Shown: positions 23,546 through 35,900 of the stretch, one piece after another
Layout of the letters: every line of letters begins with the position of its first letter
Numbering within the stretch: position 1 is the first letter of the stretch
Source: Mesodorylaimus sp. YZB2_4
Taxonomy: Eukaryota; Nematoda; Enoplea; Dorylaimida; Dorylaimidae
Length of the DNA: 64,000 nucleotides
Assembly: GCA_030248295.1 (NCBI GenBank)
Contig: JASANH010001384.1
Coordinates: 62,001 to 126,000 of the forward strand
Direction of reading: 5' to 3'
Notes under the pieces: generated by a model
What the model was told of the DNA's origin: nothing
Seen by the model: the letters and a program-made list of their open reading frames with translations, nothing else
The model's database searches: none
Position numbers and translations under genes: made by a program

Positions 23546-26500
23546 TCACAGCCTCTTTTTCACCAATTTTTCCAATTTCTTAATTCGAAATTCCCCACCT
23601 TCAGTGGCCAGTGACAATAAGGGGGCGGCTGGATTACTCATACTGGCACCAATGCCACTCAACACCCTGCCACCAACATCCATCCCACTCACACCGCCAG
23701 TGGCCGCCGATGCCATTCGTTCAGTTTTCTGTCGATATAATTCGATCAACGGATTTTGATCAGCTCGACGAACAGATTTCATTTCCAGAATTTTTTGAAA
23801 TTCCAAAATACTTGATTCTGGTAATAATTTCATGTATTGCTCAACAAATTCTTCCGTCTTCTCCATTTCCAATGTTGACATATTAAGCTGAAAAAAATAT
23901 ACATTTTTTACTTCCATTTTTAAACATTTGAATGAATGTGGGAGTATGGCCTACCAAAAAATCCTATTCTGGTGGGAAAAATTACAAAACGAAGCATGAG
24001 AGAAAGCAGAGAGAGAATCAGATGAAGCTTCCTGAGCACTTGCCCATCGCGGTTCACCTGCAGTTCTCTTTCCGAGCACACCAGTTATGATCGTAGAGCA
24101 GATACAACATGGGTTGGCTGCGATAGACAGTGCACAAACAGTGCGCATATCCAACTTATTCCTACACAAACAGCCAAAACAGTGTTTTTTCCCAGGTCAT
24201 GCTCATGTTCATGTTTTACCACATAACCAAACGCACTCGAGGGTGAAGGACACATGCGCACAAAATGATTTACCAGACCGCGACTCGAACACTCGCCCGT
24301 AACGGGTCAATATGTAAAACCAGGACACTGAAACTCAAGCAATCAACAATTTATCAATAACCGTTTAGAATATTTCCTCAAAACACAACATTACTTTGAT
24401 GCTACCTGACTATTCCCCTGTCGACAGCGGCACACACGTCCGCCTTCAATCGGCAAACCCAGGGTTCGAACCCCGGTCACCTGATGTCTTCCCTGTGCCG
24501 ACACTGTCAACCTAACAGTCCATCATCGACAGATCCGGCCCTAGGCCTGGATCCCGATCCTGGTCCGACCGATCCGCTTCAAAAAATTTTAGATTGATAG
24601 GGTACGTTGCACTGCGTCCTCACCAGCCTGCTCTGTTTACTCGCTGTCACTCTCTGTCAGTCTATTCCAAAGGACACAGGGGAAGTAAGCAGAGCTTAAA
24701 ATGGGATTAAATGCTGATTTGAGAGAAAAAACAGATTTCCTCATCATAGTATGCCACAGCTTATCATTCTTCAGCAGATACAGAAGGACAAATTTCAGTT
24801 GCCGATCCTGGTGATCCAGCGGTCGGATCGGATCGGGAACCGATCGACCCCTTGGATCGGCGGACTGATTCGGCCAGATCGGTGGATCGATCGATGCTGG
24901 CTAACAGTTGGGGAAAGCAAGTGGATAAACAGGGACCACTTCGGTGGACAGCCTCATCTTGCATTGACCCAGGTAGAGTGGACAAGTGCAAAACGTATCT
25001 TTAGCTTTCTTTAGCTGCTGTAGACTACTTTTGAAGCTCCGTCCCCATGCCCCTGACAAAACCTAAAAAGATTACCAGTAAAATCACCACTAAAACTAGC
25101 GAAGATTTTATGAAAAACTATTGATCATGTTAGCTTGTCAGATAGTGTGCAGTACACATCAGAATATTATGAATGTATCCAAGCAAAGACGACCAAAATC
25201 AAGTTCACCTTCCACAAAATAAAATTTATATTTGGCATAAAAACCGCAGGTTTCACTGGACAATTGCCCAAACTGACTGTTGTTTTGTGATCACATGCAC
25301 AAGCCACGCCCACCCCGATTGGCTGCCCAGAAAAACTGTCCTGGCTGGCCTAATCTGATCAGTTATTTCAGGTGATTGACTGATCTTATGTGCGTCTGCC
25401 ACCCCTCAAGTGTGTGTGTTTGCTTGGGCAAGGAGCAAAAACGATGATCCACCTGAGCGGGATGACAACACAGATGAATGTACTGCAAAGACTAGTCAGA
25501 GTTTACAAGCTCTCCCCAATTCCGCTTGGACTAAACAAATATTAGCGATGGATGCTATTGACGAAAAACCGGATTAGGTTAAGCAAAAGGCAAACATGTC
25601 TCCTCGCACATTTTAATCCGCCCTATAGCCCTATTTTAACACAAACGCCTCCAACTAACACACAAGGATTTACTGTAGGTATATCTCATGGACGCATACC
25701 CATTCTTGCCTTGTATTTTGGGGGCTGAAGCACGTTTTGCCTCAAGCCGGCCAGCAGTCAAGCATTCTAGGCAGGGACCGGCACACACAGCAGCGTCCCA
25801 CTGCGTGTCTCCACTAGGAGCACCTTTACATAAGGGTACCCTGGACTGTACACCGACTTCCTCAGACAATGGCGGGTGGGCTTTGAACCCTGCCGGTGAT
25901 CGAAAGGGTTCAAAGCTTGCTTGCTCGCTTGACATCCGTCTCTCCACTCGGAGCACCTCTAGGGTACCGGGTGAGTCACCCACGGCCTGGCGTACAAGGC
26001 TGGCGAGGGTTTATGGTTCGCAAACCGACCTTCATCACCGGGGATCGAACCCGGGATGAGTACAGCCACTTGCTCCCAAGCAATACGGAGAGACGAATGC
26101 GGCGGCCGCACAGTTGTGCCAATGTGCTCTGCCTCTCAACACAAGTGGATAATTTTTTTGGTACGCTGAAGCATAGCATCAAGCATCCCCCCTCCATGTT
26201 CTTACCTTCAATATCATCTCGGCTTTGGTCATGCCTTTCAATACGATCTTGGTGTACGCCGATGGTGGTTTCCTGCCAGCCGACGAATCCACACTTGGCA
26301 AATTCAACAGCTCCGTCTTCAATGCGTGCGTATCCAATAGCAGTTGTTCGGCCCCCGTCACATTTGGCTTACATCGTAAGAGGCAATTCGTATATTTCGG
26401 TATAAAACTACCAACAAATTTCAAACATAATTGACTGAAATATTTTCTCGTATTTGTCAGAAAGTCCCGAATTCGCGGTATCAACATTCGAAGATGAGTT

Positions 26501-29500
26501 TTGATATTCACCACGTATCGACTCTCATCGCCCACATTCTCCACACTCGACCACGGCATTTTGGTCATTGCTTGCAGGGCAGGCTCGCAAGCCGCGTCCA
26601 AATCCTGTACTAGAACTTGAATGCAGTTCGTAGTGACACTGTGGAACATATCACGCTCGTGATTCATATCCAGCTGCAAAGGAAACAGTGCAGGTCACAG
26701 CTTAGGCTACTTGACACCCCAACGATGACAGTGAGGAGCAGCAGCCGCAATACGACTACTAAACTTATAAAAAGCATGAAACTATCTAGTACACGAGCCT
26801 TCTTTACGCCATACGCATGTCCCCCCTTGGTCACCCTGTTTGTAACATCAAGTAGAAAATGTAAGATGGGACTTATATGTCAGACATAGTGCCCGATGAC
26901 CCAACGCATCATTTTGATCAGTTGGGGTTATATCAAATCGAAAGTGTGGACCCCTGTACTGTAACATATAAGTCCGCGACTTTGACCTGCATCCTAACTG
27001 GCCAGCGCAGCGTACGCCCCGCCCACACCGCCTATCTTCCATCGCCCTTATCCTTATCCCCGTTTTACTCACCGAGTTATGCCAGGATACTGTTGACACT
27101 TTCTCTTTCAACTTTTCTTCCAACTGCTGCGTTGTCTCTGCACAAAATTCGGCCGTTGTCAAAATGCAACAAATCAGAAATATTTCCTCGTTGGACAATC
27201 GCGGCACGTCGCCCTCTTTCAATAAACTCTGAATCAAGCCAGTCGTCGTCGTTACTTGACTGGAATTGATTTTTGGAAGAAAATTGGTCAGGCATCTAAA
27301 AAGTCGAAACGAGGTGTATGTGTGTTGTTTGCCCGATTGCATGGAATGTGTCAGCGAGCAGCGCACTCCAAACGGTGCTGCTCCGCCCTAGTTAGATGGG
27401 TGTAATTTATGTCTATGAACGGATGGATATACAATGTATTGTATACATTGTATATCCATGTGGATTTGGATGGATTGGTATCTACTGCGTATCAATGAGC
27501 ACGGAAATTTTTACTGTATATATATATATGAGTCCATGGAATATGGATGTATATTGGTATATATTTTTCTGTGCAACAGTATATATAGTACATATATACG
27601 TATATACATATATACGTATATACTGTTGCATGAAAAGCAGTATACACAGTAGGTATATATATATTTATGCACATATTGCATATACTGTTGTATGTTTATA
27701 TATTTATGTGCATAAATATTTACGTATACAAACGCTTATACATGGAGTGCAATATATTTAGTCCTCCCTCCAACAGCCACCATGCACTACAAGGATATAC
27801 CTATGTACTGTATACTGTATCACAGGCCTGCACTACTGTACTAGAGTGGCGCGTTTCTTGGCACTATACGCTAACACTACCCCGCACCCTCAAGGCCAAC
27901 CCCAGTCAACTCACCTTACAGCATACTCCCTCAAATATTTCTTGAAAACCAATGCCAAATCCACCAGGGCCTTCTCCGAGCCAGTCAACGAGGTCAGTTG
28001 TTGAATGGATTTCTTATAAAACAAGAACAAATCACCACTCGACGTCAGCGTGACTGCTGTGGACTCAGTCTCGGCTTTGGGATGTTGTCCTTCCCTGAAC
28101 CTAGTCACGAATTGATCCAATAGCGTACTCAAATTTCGGTCTTGAGCCGTGGTATAAATATGCATATAATTCTCATACACTCGTCCAATTATGGCCATGA
28201 AATGTTGCTGATGTTGGGGGAATCGTCTGCACAATAACGTCTCGAAATTGGTCGTCCTTTGGATAGCAAATATCAATAATTTCACGTCCATTTCATTCAG
28301 TCTTTTTTGCATTAATTTATCCAACATCGTACGTGTACTCGTGCAAAACTCGCTCGACAACCGTTTCGGTATTTCCCAATCGGATGGAAACAAATTTTTA
28401 TACTTTTGTTCGACATCCATCAACTTCTCCCGAAACCATGTGTATCTGAAAATGAACCAGTTATTGGCCGTCTGCGGCTACCAGTCTCATGTGCAGTGCA
28501 TTGCTGCTGCCTAAATCAAAGCATGCTATAAAGAAACATAACCAGCAAGACTCAATATGCAGAGTTACTGTAGTGGCTGTGTCTGGGCACACTCACAGCC
28601 ATAAAACATTCACTCGAAACGGCATCACTGAAGAACCTGTTGATCATATCCTGTGGCCTTCGTCGGCAAGGCATCAAGCGGTCATTCTCACGATCATCTA
28701 GGACATGTCCCAAATTTAGGACTGTCATAGCACAGTGGTGTGGGATAGGATTCAACATGTCTCGACTGGTTGTGAAAGTGACTCCAGGGGCCGGTTTCAA
28801 AACCATCCTAATGTAATAGGACTGTCGAAACACATCATGCAGAACAGGGCTTATGATGCCCTGATCTTGTCCTAGATCAGCCCCAGCAGAAAGTGAGACA
28901 TCAATGAGATCCCAAAATGTAGTCACCACACAAACGGGTAAAAAGTCAAAGATGCATCTTACGCCGAACGATTATTCACACATACAGTATAATCCCCTCC
29001 AATTCGTATTCCCTCCCTGTTTTCTGTGAGATGGCACGGGGGGGGGCAATCACTATTCTCTGATTCTCTATAACAAGCTGATAACACACGGTGGACAAGA
29101 CCACACCTCACCAGACCCCAACTCACCTTTGATCAATCTTATCCAACCACGCGCTATCCTGCGTCTCATCGAACAGTACAAAATATTCGGCCAATTGTTG
29201 TTGTACGAACCAGCCACTCAGTTCCGATCTGACCGACGGATCGAGTACAGAAACTGTTTGACACAAATCCGTCACACTCGAAGCTGGCAACGAGCTCGAT
29301 CCATATCCGCCGCCACCAGTAAAATATTCCTTGAAATCAGTGGTCGTCTGCTGGGCTAGTTCTTTCTTAATCTGAATAACTTGATCAGCCAATTCTTTGA
29401 TTTGTGGAATGCTGATATACTTTTCGAAATGTTCCAACACGTTGGTTATTCCAGGTAACAAATTGGCCACACGATTGTAGTTCCTGGTCCTGGAAACACA

Positions 29501-32500
29501 CAAAAGGTTCACACTCTGTTACGTGACTCTCGTTTCAAAAAGTCTCCAACTGAAGCAATTGCCTGATGTTGTATGACACAGGCTCGTGACACCAAGTGTG
29601 TTACAGTTGGTTTTCCGAGTTCCCGCTACACTGTTCTTCCACACGTTGACTCAACAGTGGCATCTTTTCAACCGGCAAGGTCAGCTAACCTACCCAAAAA
29701 GCCCAACTTCTGTATCTGCCAAAATCTGAAATAACCATGAGTAATCTACTTGGCACAGTATTCACTCGCCACTAGCATCACTGCTCCTCTAAAAACTAGG
29801 CCTACCGAAAGATCGTCTTGCGCCTAATTAGTGCCTCTCATCGTCAGTGCCGGTTCCCGAATAATATAAAACCTTCTACCTACTACAAAACAATGGCACA
29901 AACAACGCCTTCAATGCACTACACATTTATATACTAGTCATAAGTGACAGTGTGCTGAAGAAACGCTCACATTCGGCTCCGGTTGTCATCATCATCATCA
30001 ATACTTTATCCATACCCAAGCACCACACGGCGCACTCAAAGGCTAGGGAAAACATATTTGATTTGTAATAGGTGTCCTAATGCATTCTACTGTACTTGCA
30101 TAATACATCTATCGTGCACCAGATGCACAAACTATGTTATCCTCCCTGCCAGGGCCGATGACGCTCACATTCTGCTCCGCTGAACCTATCAAAAACCTAT
30201 CTTCTATGAGAATTTACACTACTATTCAGCCATCAGATTTTCAGGCCAATACGAATGTATTATCAGACTGGCTTAACCTTATCGCAGAGAGATCTACCCC
30301 ACTATTATCACGCGATCACTGATCAACTGATTCCTAGGTTATGTATCAGCCTGCTGACAGGTGTACACAGCTGAGACACTATGATTGCTAGGCTGATACA
30401 AAGGCAGCCAGTGACAGTGCATCGATCGCTTGTGCACTATCACAGACTGAGCATGAGCTCATTACACGATCAAGGCAGTCACAAATCCAGCCCTATGACT
30501 GCGCGCGTGTCTGCATCAGTAATATTGTACTAATAGTTTCTAGGCATAGGGGAACAGTGTTCTTGGTTGGCAAATCTGGTCACTTGGATGTCTACCCCCT
30601 GACACTTGGTCTCATCAAATGACCAGTGTACGACTGATCTGATCGAAAATAGTCTTAGGGGCACCTATCACTGGTGTCGCGACTGCAACTTGCGTCACTG
30701 GCCCTTCGTTAGCAGTCAGAATTCTACATGAATATTAGTCTAACATTCCACCGGGGTCCCGACCCCGAAAAAATATGGTCGGGGTTGGAGCCCCAAAATT
30801 GAGACATAAAAATAAGTGCAGATAACCTCGAGCTAGGCAGAAATAAAAATCGTTCATTTGACAAGCACTTTGAACACATGCAGTAACTTATACAATTTTG
30901 TCTTCTGCTGTGTAAGCGTTGCTCATTCACGGTCAGAAATCGGACGGTTTACCTGCTGGCTGGCAACTAACTCTTACCCTGCAAGTATTGCGCAAGTTTC
31001 GCTAGGGACTAAATGACGCAATCTGCTAGTGAACCAAGGTAGCGTTTCGGCTAGTATACTGTCCTATTCTGAGGAAATCAGTAACACTCTCCATCCGCTG
31101 AAAGCGTTCTGCACATGCAATAATGCAATTGGGATTTTAAAAATTCGAACTCAACCCCGACCCTGGTCGGACACTATATTAGTCGTGTTTATTACCAAAC
31201 ACGGCAGAGACACAGATGTTAGGGGAAGTGAGAGCGGGTAATGTTCCCGCCATTTCTTCATTTCACTGTTTTTGACGAAGAAAACGTTATTTCTTACTGT
31301 CTTTTAAGAAAGAACGTTCAAAAATGGCACCCACAAAAAATTAATTTTTTCTAAACCCATCACCTTCCGATTAGAGGTAGGACATCCATACATGGACCCC
31401 AGACAACTTTGTAGCCAATCCAGCCCATGCTTCTTTCTCACGTAACTTGTCCTTCTTATGCTACAGATAAAAATTTCACAGGTACTACGTCACGCCACGA
31501 CAACACCATCAGTTCTAGCACACAGCAGTTTTTCTGCACACTTTGCAACCTCAATTTGCACGACTGATGGCGCCCGTTGCACAGTCCCGCAAAAATGGTG
31601 CATCTTTCAGACAACAAAGCCATCCCTATGAACACTGTCTCACATAACTAAGAGATGATTGCCAAGCATTCCACTCACTTTGTATCGCTCTGCAAATTCT
31701 CCACGCCGCTCAGCAGGAAAATCAAATGATTGAAGGTGGTTATGGACGCTGTCAAATTCTTCTTGGCCGTATCTAATTGCTTGATATCGCGCGTGATCTC
31801 TTTTACCATACTTTCCGAATGATCCGTCTTGGCTAAACCAAAACATTGACAACAACGTGTCTCATGCCTTCACACCAGAACAGGGCCTCCACGTCATTAC
31901 CCAGGTCCAGCTCTGTGGTGTAGAGGCTCGACTGGCAATTAACACTCTGCACGGAGCTGGCAGCTGGGAGCATGCCCCGTCAGGGTGATGTTTCAGTCAC
32001 GGACTAGGTCGAAAGACTTGGTCGACTGCCTCGAGTTTCTGGAGTGGTGCAAAAGCAAAAGCACAAATTTGGTTTCATTCGTCCCCGTCAACATGAGGTG
32101 GTCCCTGTATACGCTCGTCCGTAATCACACACTCTACTGACAAGAGATCTGTACTAACGGGTGATAAGCGAGAGACGTGACTAGACTGCAGCAGATCATC
32201 GATCGACACGAGTCCCGACTGGCCACTCGATCTCCCACCCACCCAGTCACCCTTACCTTTAATCTCCCTCACTCGCACGAATAATTCTTGTATGGCCGTT
32301 TTGGCTTCACACAAGGCCCGCTGGCCATCCTCGCTGGCCGTATTCTGCGACTGGACGATCTCGGCGATCTCCTCATCGATATCCTGTATCCGCTGCCTCA
32401 CTCCACTCATCACGTCGTCCAAGTTCGTCAAACTTTGTTCATTCGGGAATAACTCATTCAAATACGTAGTCACATCGAAGTCGGCCCGAAAGAAAGGATC

Positions 32501-32683
32501 GTCGGCCGGCAAGATACGATCGATGGCTGATTGAACATCGTCACCAAATTGCAACGGAGTCGAGTCATCCGATGATTCAACGAGTGGTTGATGACCATCG
32601 GATTGATCAATCAATCGACTATCGATCGGCTCATCATCGACGAACTGATCCATAAAATCCCGATCGCTCGTATCGCCCGACAT
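23546..32683 (-). CDS. VPS53: VPS53, subunit of GARP and EARP tethering complexes
   Basis: Seven exons on the - strand: 32683-32257, 31832-31679, 29489-29127, 28445-27915, 27295-27073, 26673-26206 and 23887-23546. They sum to 2508 bases in frame, giving 835 aa, close to the long human isoform. The protein tethers endosome-derived vesicles at the trans-Golgi (GARP) or recycling endosomes (EARP) with VPS51, VPS52 and VPS54 or VPS50. Conserved blocks align in order with human VPS53: [13 protein letters not shown], the block around [141 protein letters not shown], and the C-terminal [10 protein letters not shown]. The N-terminus is acidic, with coiled-coil-like helices (about 40-140). The ATG directly follows CTTGTAG, a possible splice or trans-splice acceptor. 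Upstream PRORP ends 238 bp away. Confidence 0.97.
24430..24910 (+). repeat. Interspersed repeat family C, copy 1 (tRNA-like head)
   Basis: The stretch matches the reverse complement of about 36170-36560. Shared landmarks are CACTGCGTCCTCACC, CACTCTCTG, GGGATTAAATGCTGATTTGAG, CTCATCATAGTATGCCACA, and GATC-rich sequence ending in GATGCTGGC. At 24465-24485 it carries GGGTTCGAACCCCGG, which fits a pol III B box, preceded by CAGCGGCACACACGTCCGCC, an A-box-like stretch. A tRNA-derived SINE is the simplest reading. It lies in the last intron of VPS53. Confidence 0.7.
25745..26080 (+). repeat. Interspersed repeat family B, second long copy
   Basis: Shares GGCCAGCAGTCA, GTGTCTCCACTAGGAGCACC and GGGTGAGTCACCCA in order with 12505-12750. 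It ends near GGGATCGAACCCGGGATGAG, whose complement resembles a tRNA T-arm or B box, suggesting a tRNA-related element read on the - strand. It lies in the last intron of VPS53. Confidence 0.65.
27420..27745 (+). repeat. ATA/TAC-rich microsatellite with 16-bp inverted repeat
   Basis: This AT-rich intronic block of VPS53 has many TATATA, TATACGTATATAC and ACATATAT units. At its start, 27423-27438 and 27444-27459 form a perfect 16-bp inverted repeat with a 5-base loop. It looks like simple sequence with fold-back potential, not a gene. Confidence 0.75.
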
Positions 32684-32921
32684 CTACAAGTCACCGATTG
32701 TATCGCGCAACGTCCTCTGACTCCAGCCCGCAACACATCATCCCAGAGATACTGCGCCATGTGGGGTGCACCACCCCAGGATAGGATGGATGCTTCCAAC
32801 CACACCAACTCCAAGTACGAGGCTTGCACCTCAGTCACCACCATTCCACCACTTTCACTTGCATTCTTTACTACACGTCCATTCTACCCAAACGCCAAAT
32901 CCAGTCTCCAGCAAACATCTA

Positions 32922-35900
32922 TTACGATCCTGGTCGAATGCACAACCAGTTCATGGCCGCTTCGTGTTCTCTGACATTGAACCGAGTGCCCACAATCTCG
33001 TCATCATTTTGCAATGGCAAGTGGTAGTTCAATCCGAGCCGTTGCGGGCGAATTGCATAATCGTTAGGATACTAAATACATTCGTATTTCGAAACAGACA
33101 AAAAGCAAATACCCATCCTCTCAATTCTCAATATGCTGCACAATCTAGTAAGGCAATATGCACTCTACTGTACTGTATTCCCTCAAGCATCCGTCCGTTA
33201 CAATGTCCTGTAAGCAGTTGCAATCAGCACCCTACAGGGAAACTACACGACCCAAATCATCCCAGCTTACATAATGCATTTCACACATATTAGCATCTGC
33301 CACACTACCCACTGACGAGACTAAAAAGTGTCTGATCTTACCCGCACCTACCGCATTTATTTCTGTACCTTAGCCATGGTCACTCACTAACCCCCGGGAT
33401 CAGGTACATTGCAAGTCCCTCACTCATAGCCCTACTTTTGGTGCTCGCGACACTGTTCTAGGATGTTCAAAAATGACTTTTATCACACACAAGCATACGG
33501 GCTATCGGCTTCTGTTATTCCAAACAAATAAGTCAGCCTTGCAAAATCTCTTGAGTATAAATATGGAGATTCAAGTAGTTTGTGCAAACACCCTCAAAAT
33601 TAGATAGCTCTAGTCTCAAAAATCACCATTTATTGCAATGATTGATTGATTAAAATGGTTTTACCCCTCATTGCATTCCAGTTACGAGCGAGTGATCACT
33701 CGAGGCTCAGTAAATCATTTCTCGTGCGTCCCTTTTCCCCTTGAGTGCTCTATAGCGTTTGATGATGCGGTAAAACAGGAACAGGAACATTAATAGGTCA
33801 CCTGTCTGACACCCCCTGAAATCGTATATGTAAGCTCAAAGGTTACTGCACCGTATGGTATCCCAGTCATCTCGCTCTCACTCTCTACCTCTCCTCTGCA
33901 GTTCCCATCCTATTTGCACTGCCTCTCCTCCCCCACCCACACGCCACATCCAACCCCTCTTACCGGTATCATCTATTTCTCTCCCAGTCCCATATCTAAA
34001 CTTCCTTTCTTCCTCGCCTCCCAACCCCTCTTACCAGCATAGTCATCGACCCATCTTCTTCCACTTTAAAATGAATCTGCCTTAATCGTCTCCACTTTTG
34101 GAACGAAGCTGACGTCTTTTTCGAAAAGGCTTGATTTTGGCCTCTTAGGAAATCGTTCGTCACAAAATAGCATTGCTGTCCACTAAATAAGGCGCCGTAC
34201 AAAAGATACGAATCGTCCACTGAGCTAAAAAAAGGCACGACACACATTTCGGCTCTCCTTCCGGGTTGATGTACAATAAGCACTTACTCGTGGCGACAGA
34301 AAAATACTGAGGCCAACCGACGTATCTTCGGTCCGACTTGCTCGTACTTGTCTATTCTGACATATGGCCTCAGCAAAACAAGGATCCGTTCAGCTTTGAC
34401 GTCTGGATTCGATTTCAGATCTTCCAATACGTGTAGAAGCTAAAAATATAAAATTCAATCTCTCTCCTATGGATAGTACGTTGAAATACCTTTGTCAACC
34501 GTCCCCACAAGCCTATCATCAGCACCCTTGGCACGTTATGCAACAGCAAAAAATGACATGTCTCAGAGGGGAGAGCTGGAGAAAATCTGGGGGGGGGGGG
34601 GAAGGAAGGGGTTTGCTAATTGGTGACTGAGTCTCCATTTTTTGCTTGCCTGATCTTGACTGCAATGAAACATGGTTCCCAGCACCTTGCAAGACCAGAA
34701 TTTGAGGAGGTTTTGATGAGTTTGAGGAGGGAGTTTGGAAAGTTTTGAGGAGGTTTTTACGCTGACAAATGACTTTGCTATACTTCACAAACTGACTCAT
34801 ACAATATATTTTCTCACTGACAGCCATACCCTCATCCCCAACCATCTCATCATTATGCTCAAGAAAACAAAGGCGAGCACCTGAATGCATCAAACTCACG
34901 ATCAGCAGGGATAGTTGGGATCACTTTTTTGAGATCAGGATTTTTTTGTATTTTTCTGTGTTTTGCCTATGAGCTAATTTTCCTCACTATGTAAAGAACA
35001 CTTTTTAGTCATCCTGGTTTCTTAGCTTTTTCTTAGGCCGATTTTCAATCAATATGTATACAGTGCAGTAAGCTTAATTGATGAGTACATTTGCAGTTTC
35101 TATACATGTCCAGCGTGGTGGGCCTAGGCTAACAAAATCAGTGCCACTATTGTTATCGATTTTAGCTGATTCAGAGGCTGACAGCAGTATTCATCGCTAC
35201 TGCTGTCAGCCTCTGAACTTATCATCTCATCGAACGATAATGAACGATAATGAGCCAATATCTTCTGCTTCCTCTAGCGAGATATGATACGATGGACCAG
35301 AGTGTACCTGGCGTGCTTATGCATATACTTATATACAGTCGACCTCGGATAATTGCAGCCGCTCCAGACGCCAAAAAGACTTACAATTAGACAAAGTTGC
35401 AATTATGCAAAGTTCAGAAACATTTTTTGAAAAAAGTTGCACTTATGCGAAGTTTTTAGGTAAGCATAGCAGAAATTTCTATTGACACTTCTAGAAATTT
35501 TTCTGAAAAATATAAGCGAAACCTATCATTCCTAATTTCATCGGCTGATTAATGGACCAAATAAAAATTCTCGCTCAGCACACTTAATGCAAGAATAGAC
35601 AGCAATTCTGCTTGACAAAGTTTTTTTTAATCGCTTTCGATTTCAAAGACAGCGCTTTGCCATAAGAAGGATATTGTGGAGCTATTGGACTCCTGACTGG
35701 TTTATTTGCAATAATACTATCTGCTTTCAGTGCTTTTGCCGTTTGATCCCCAGGCGAAGGCTGGTATACATAAGGCTGGCTGAAGCCTAATATCACTACC
35801 AGACTAAGCCTAAGCCTAAGCCTGGTGTCATATGCCAGCCTAAGCTTTCGCCTTAGCCTAATAACAGCCTAAGCTAATCATGCCAGCTAACCTACCGTAT

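Noticed and set aside
24440-24500. Possible tRNA gene
   Set aside because: A good T-arm/B-box is present, but the acceptor and anticodon stems do not pair properly. A tRNA-derived repeat fits better.
25688-26405. Overlapping + strand open frames
   Set aside because: They cover a repeat copy and the antisense of VPS53 exon 6, so they are shadows of other features.
27396-27761. Open frames rich in Tyr and Ile
   Set aside because: They are translations of an AT microsatellite inside a VPS53 intron.
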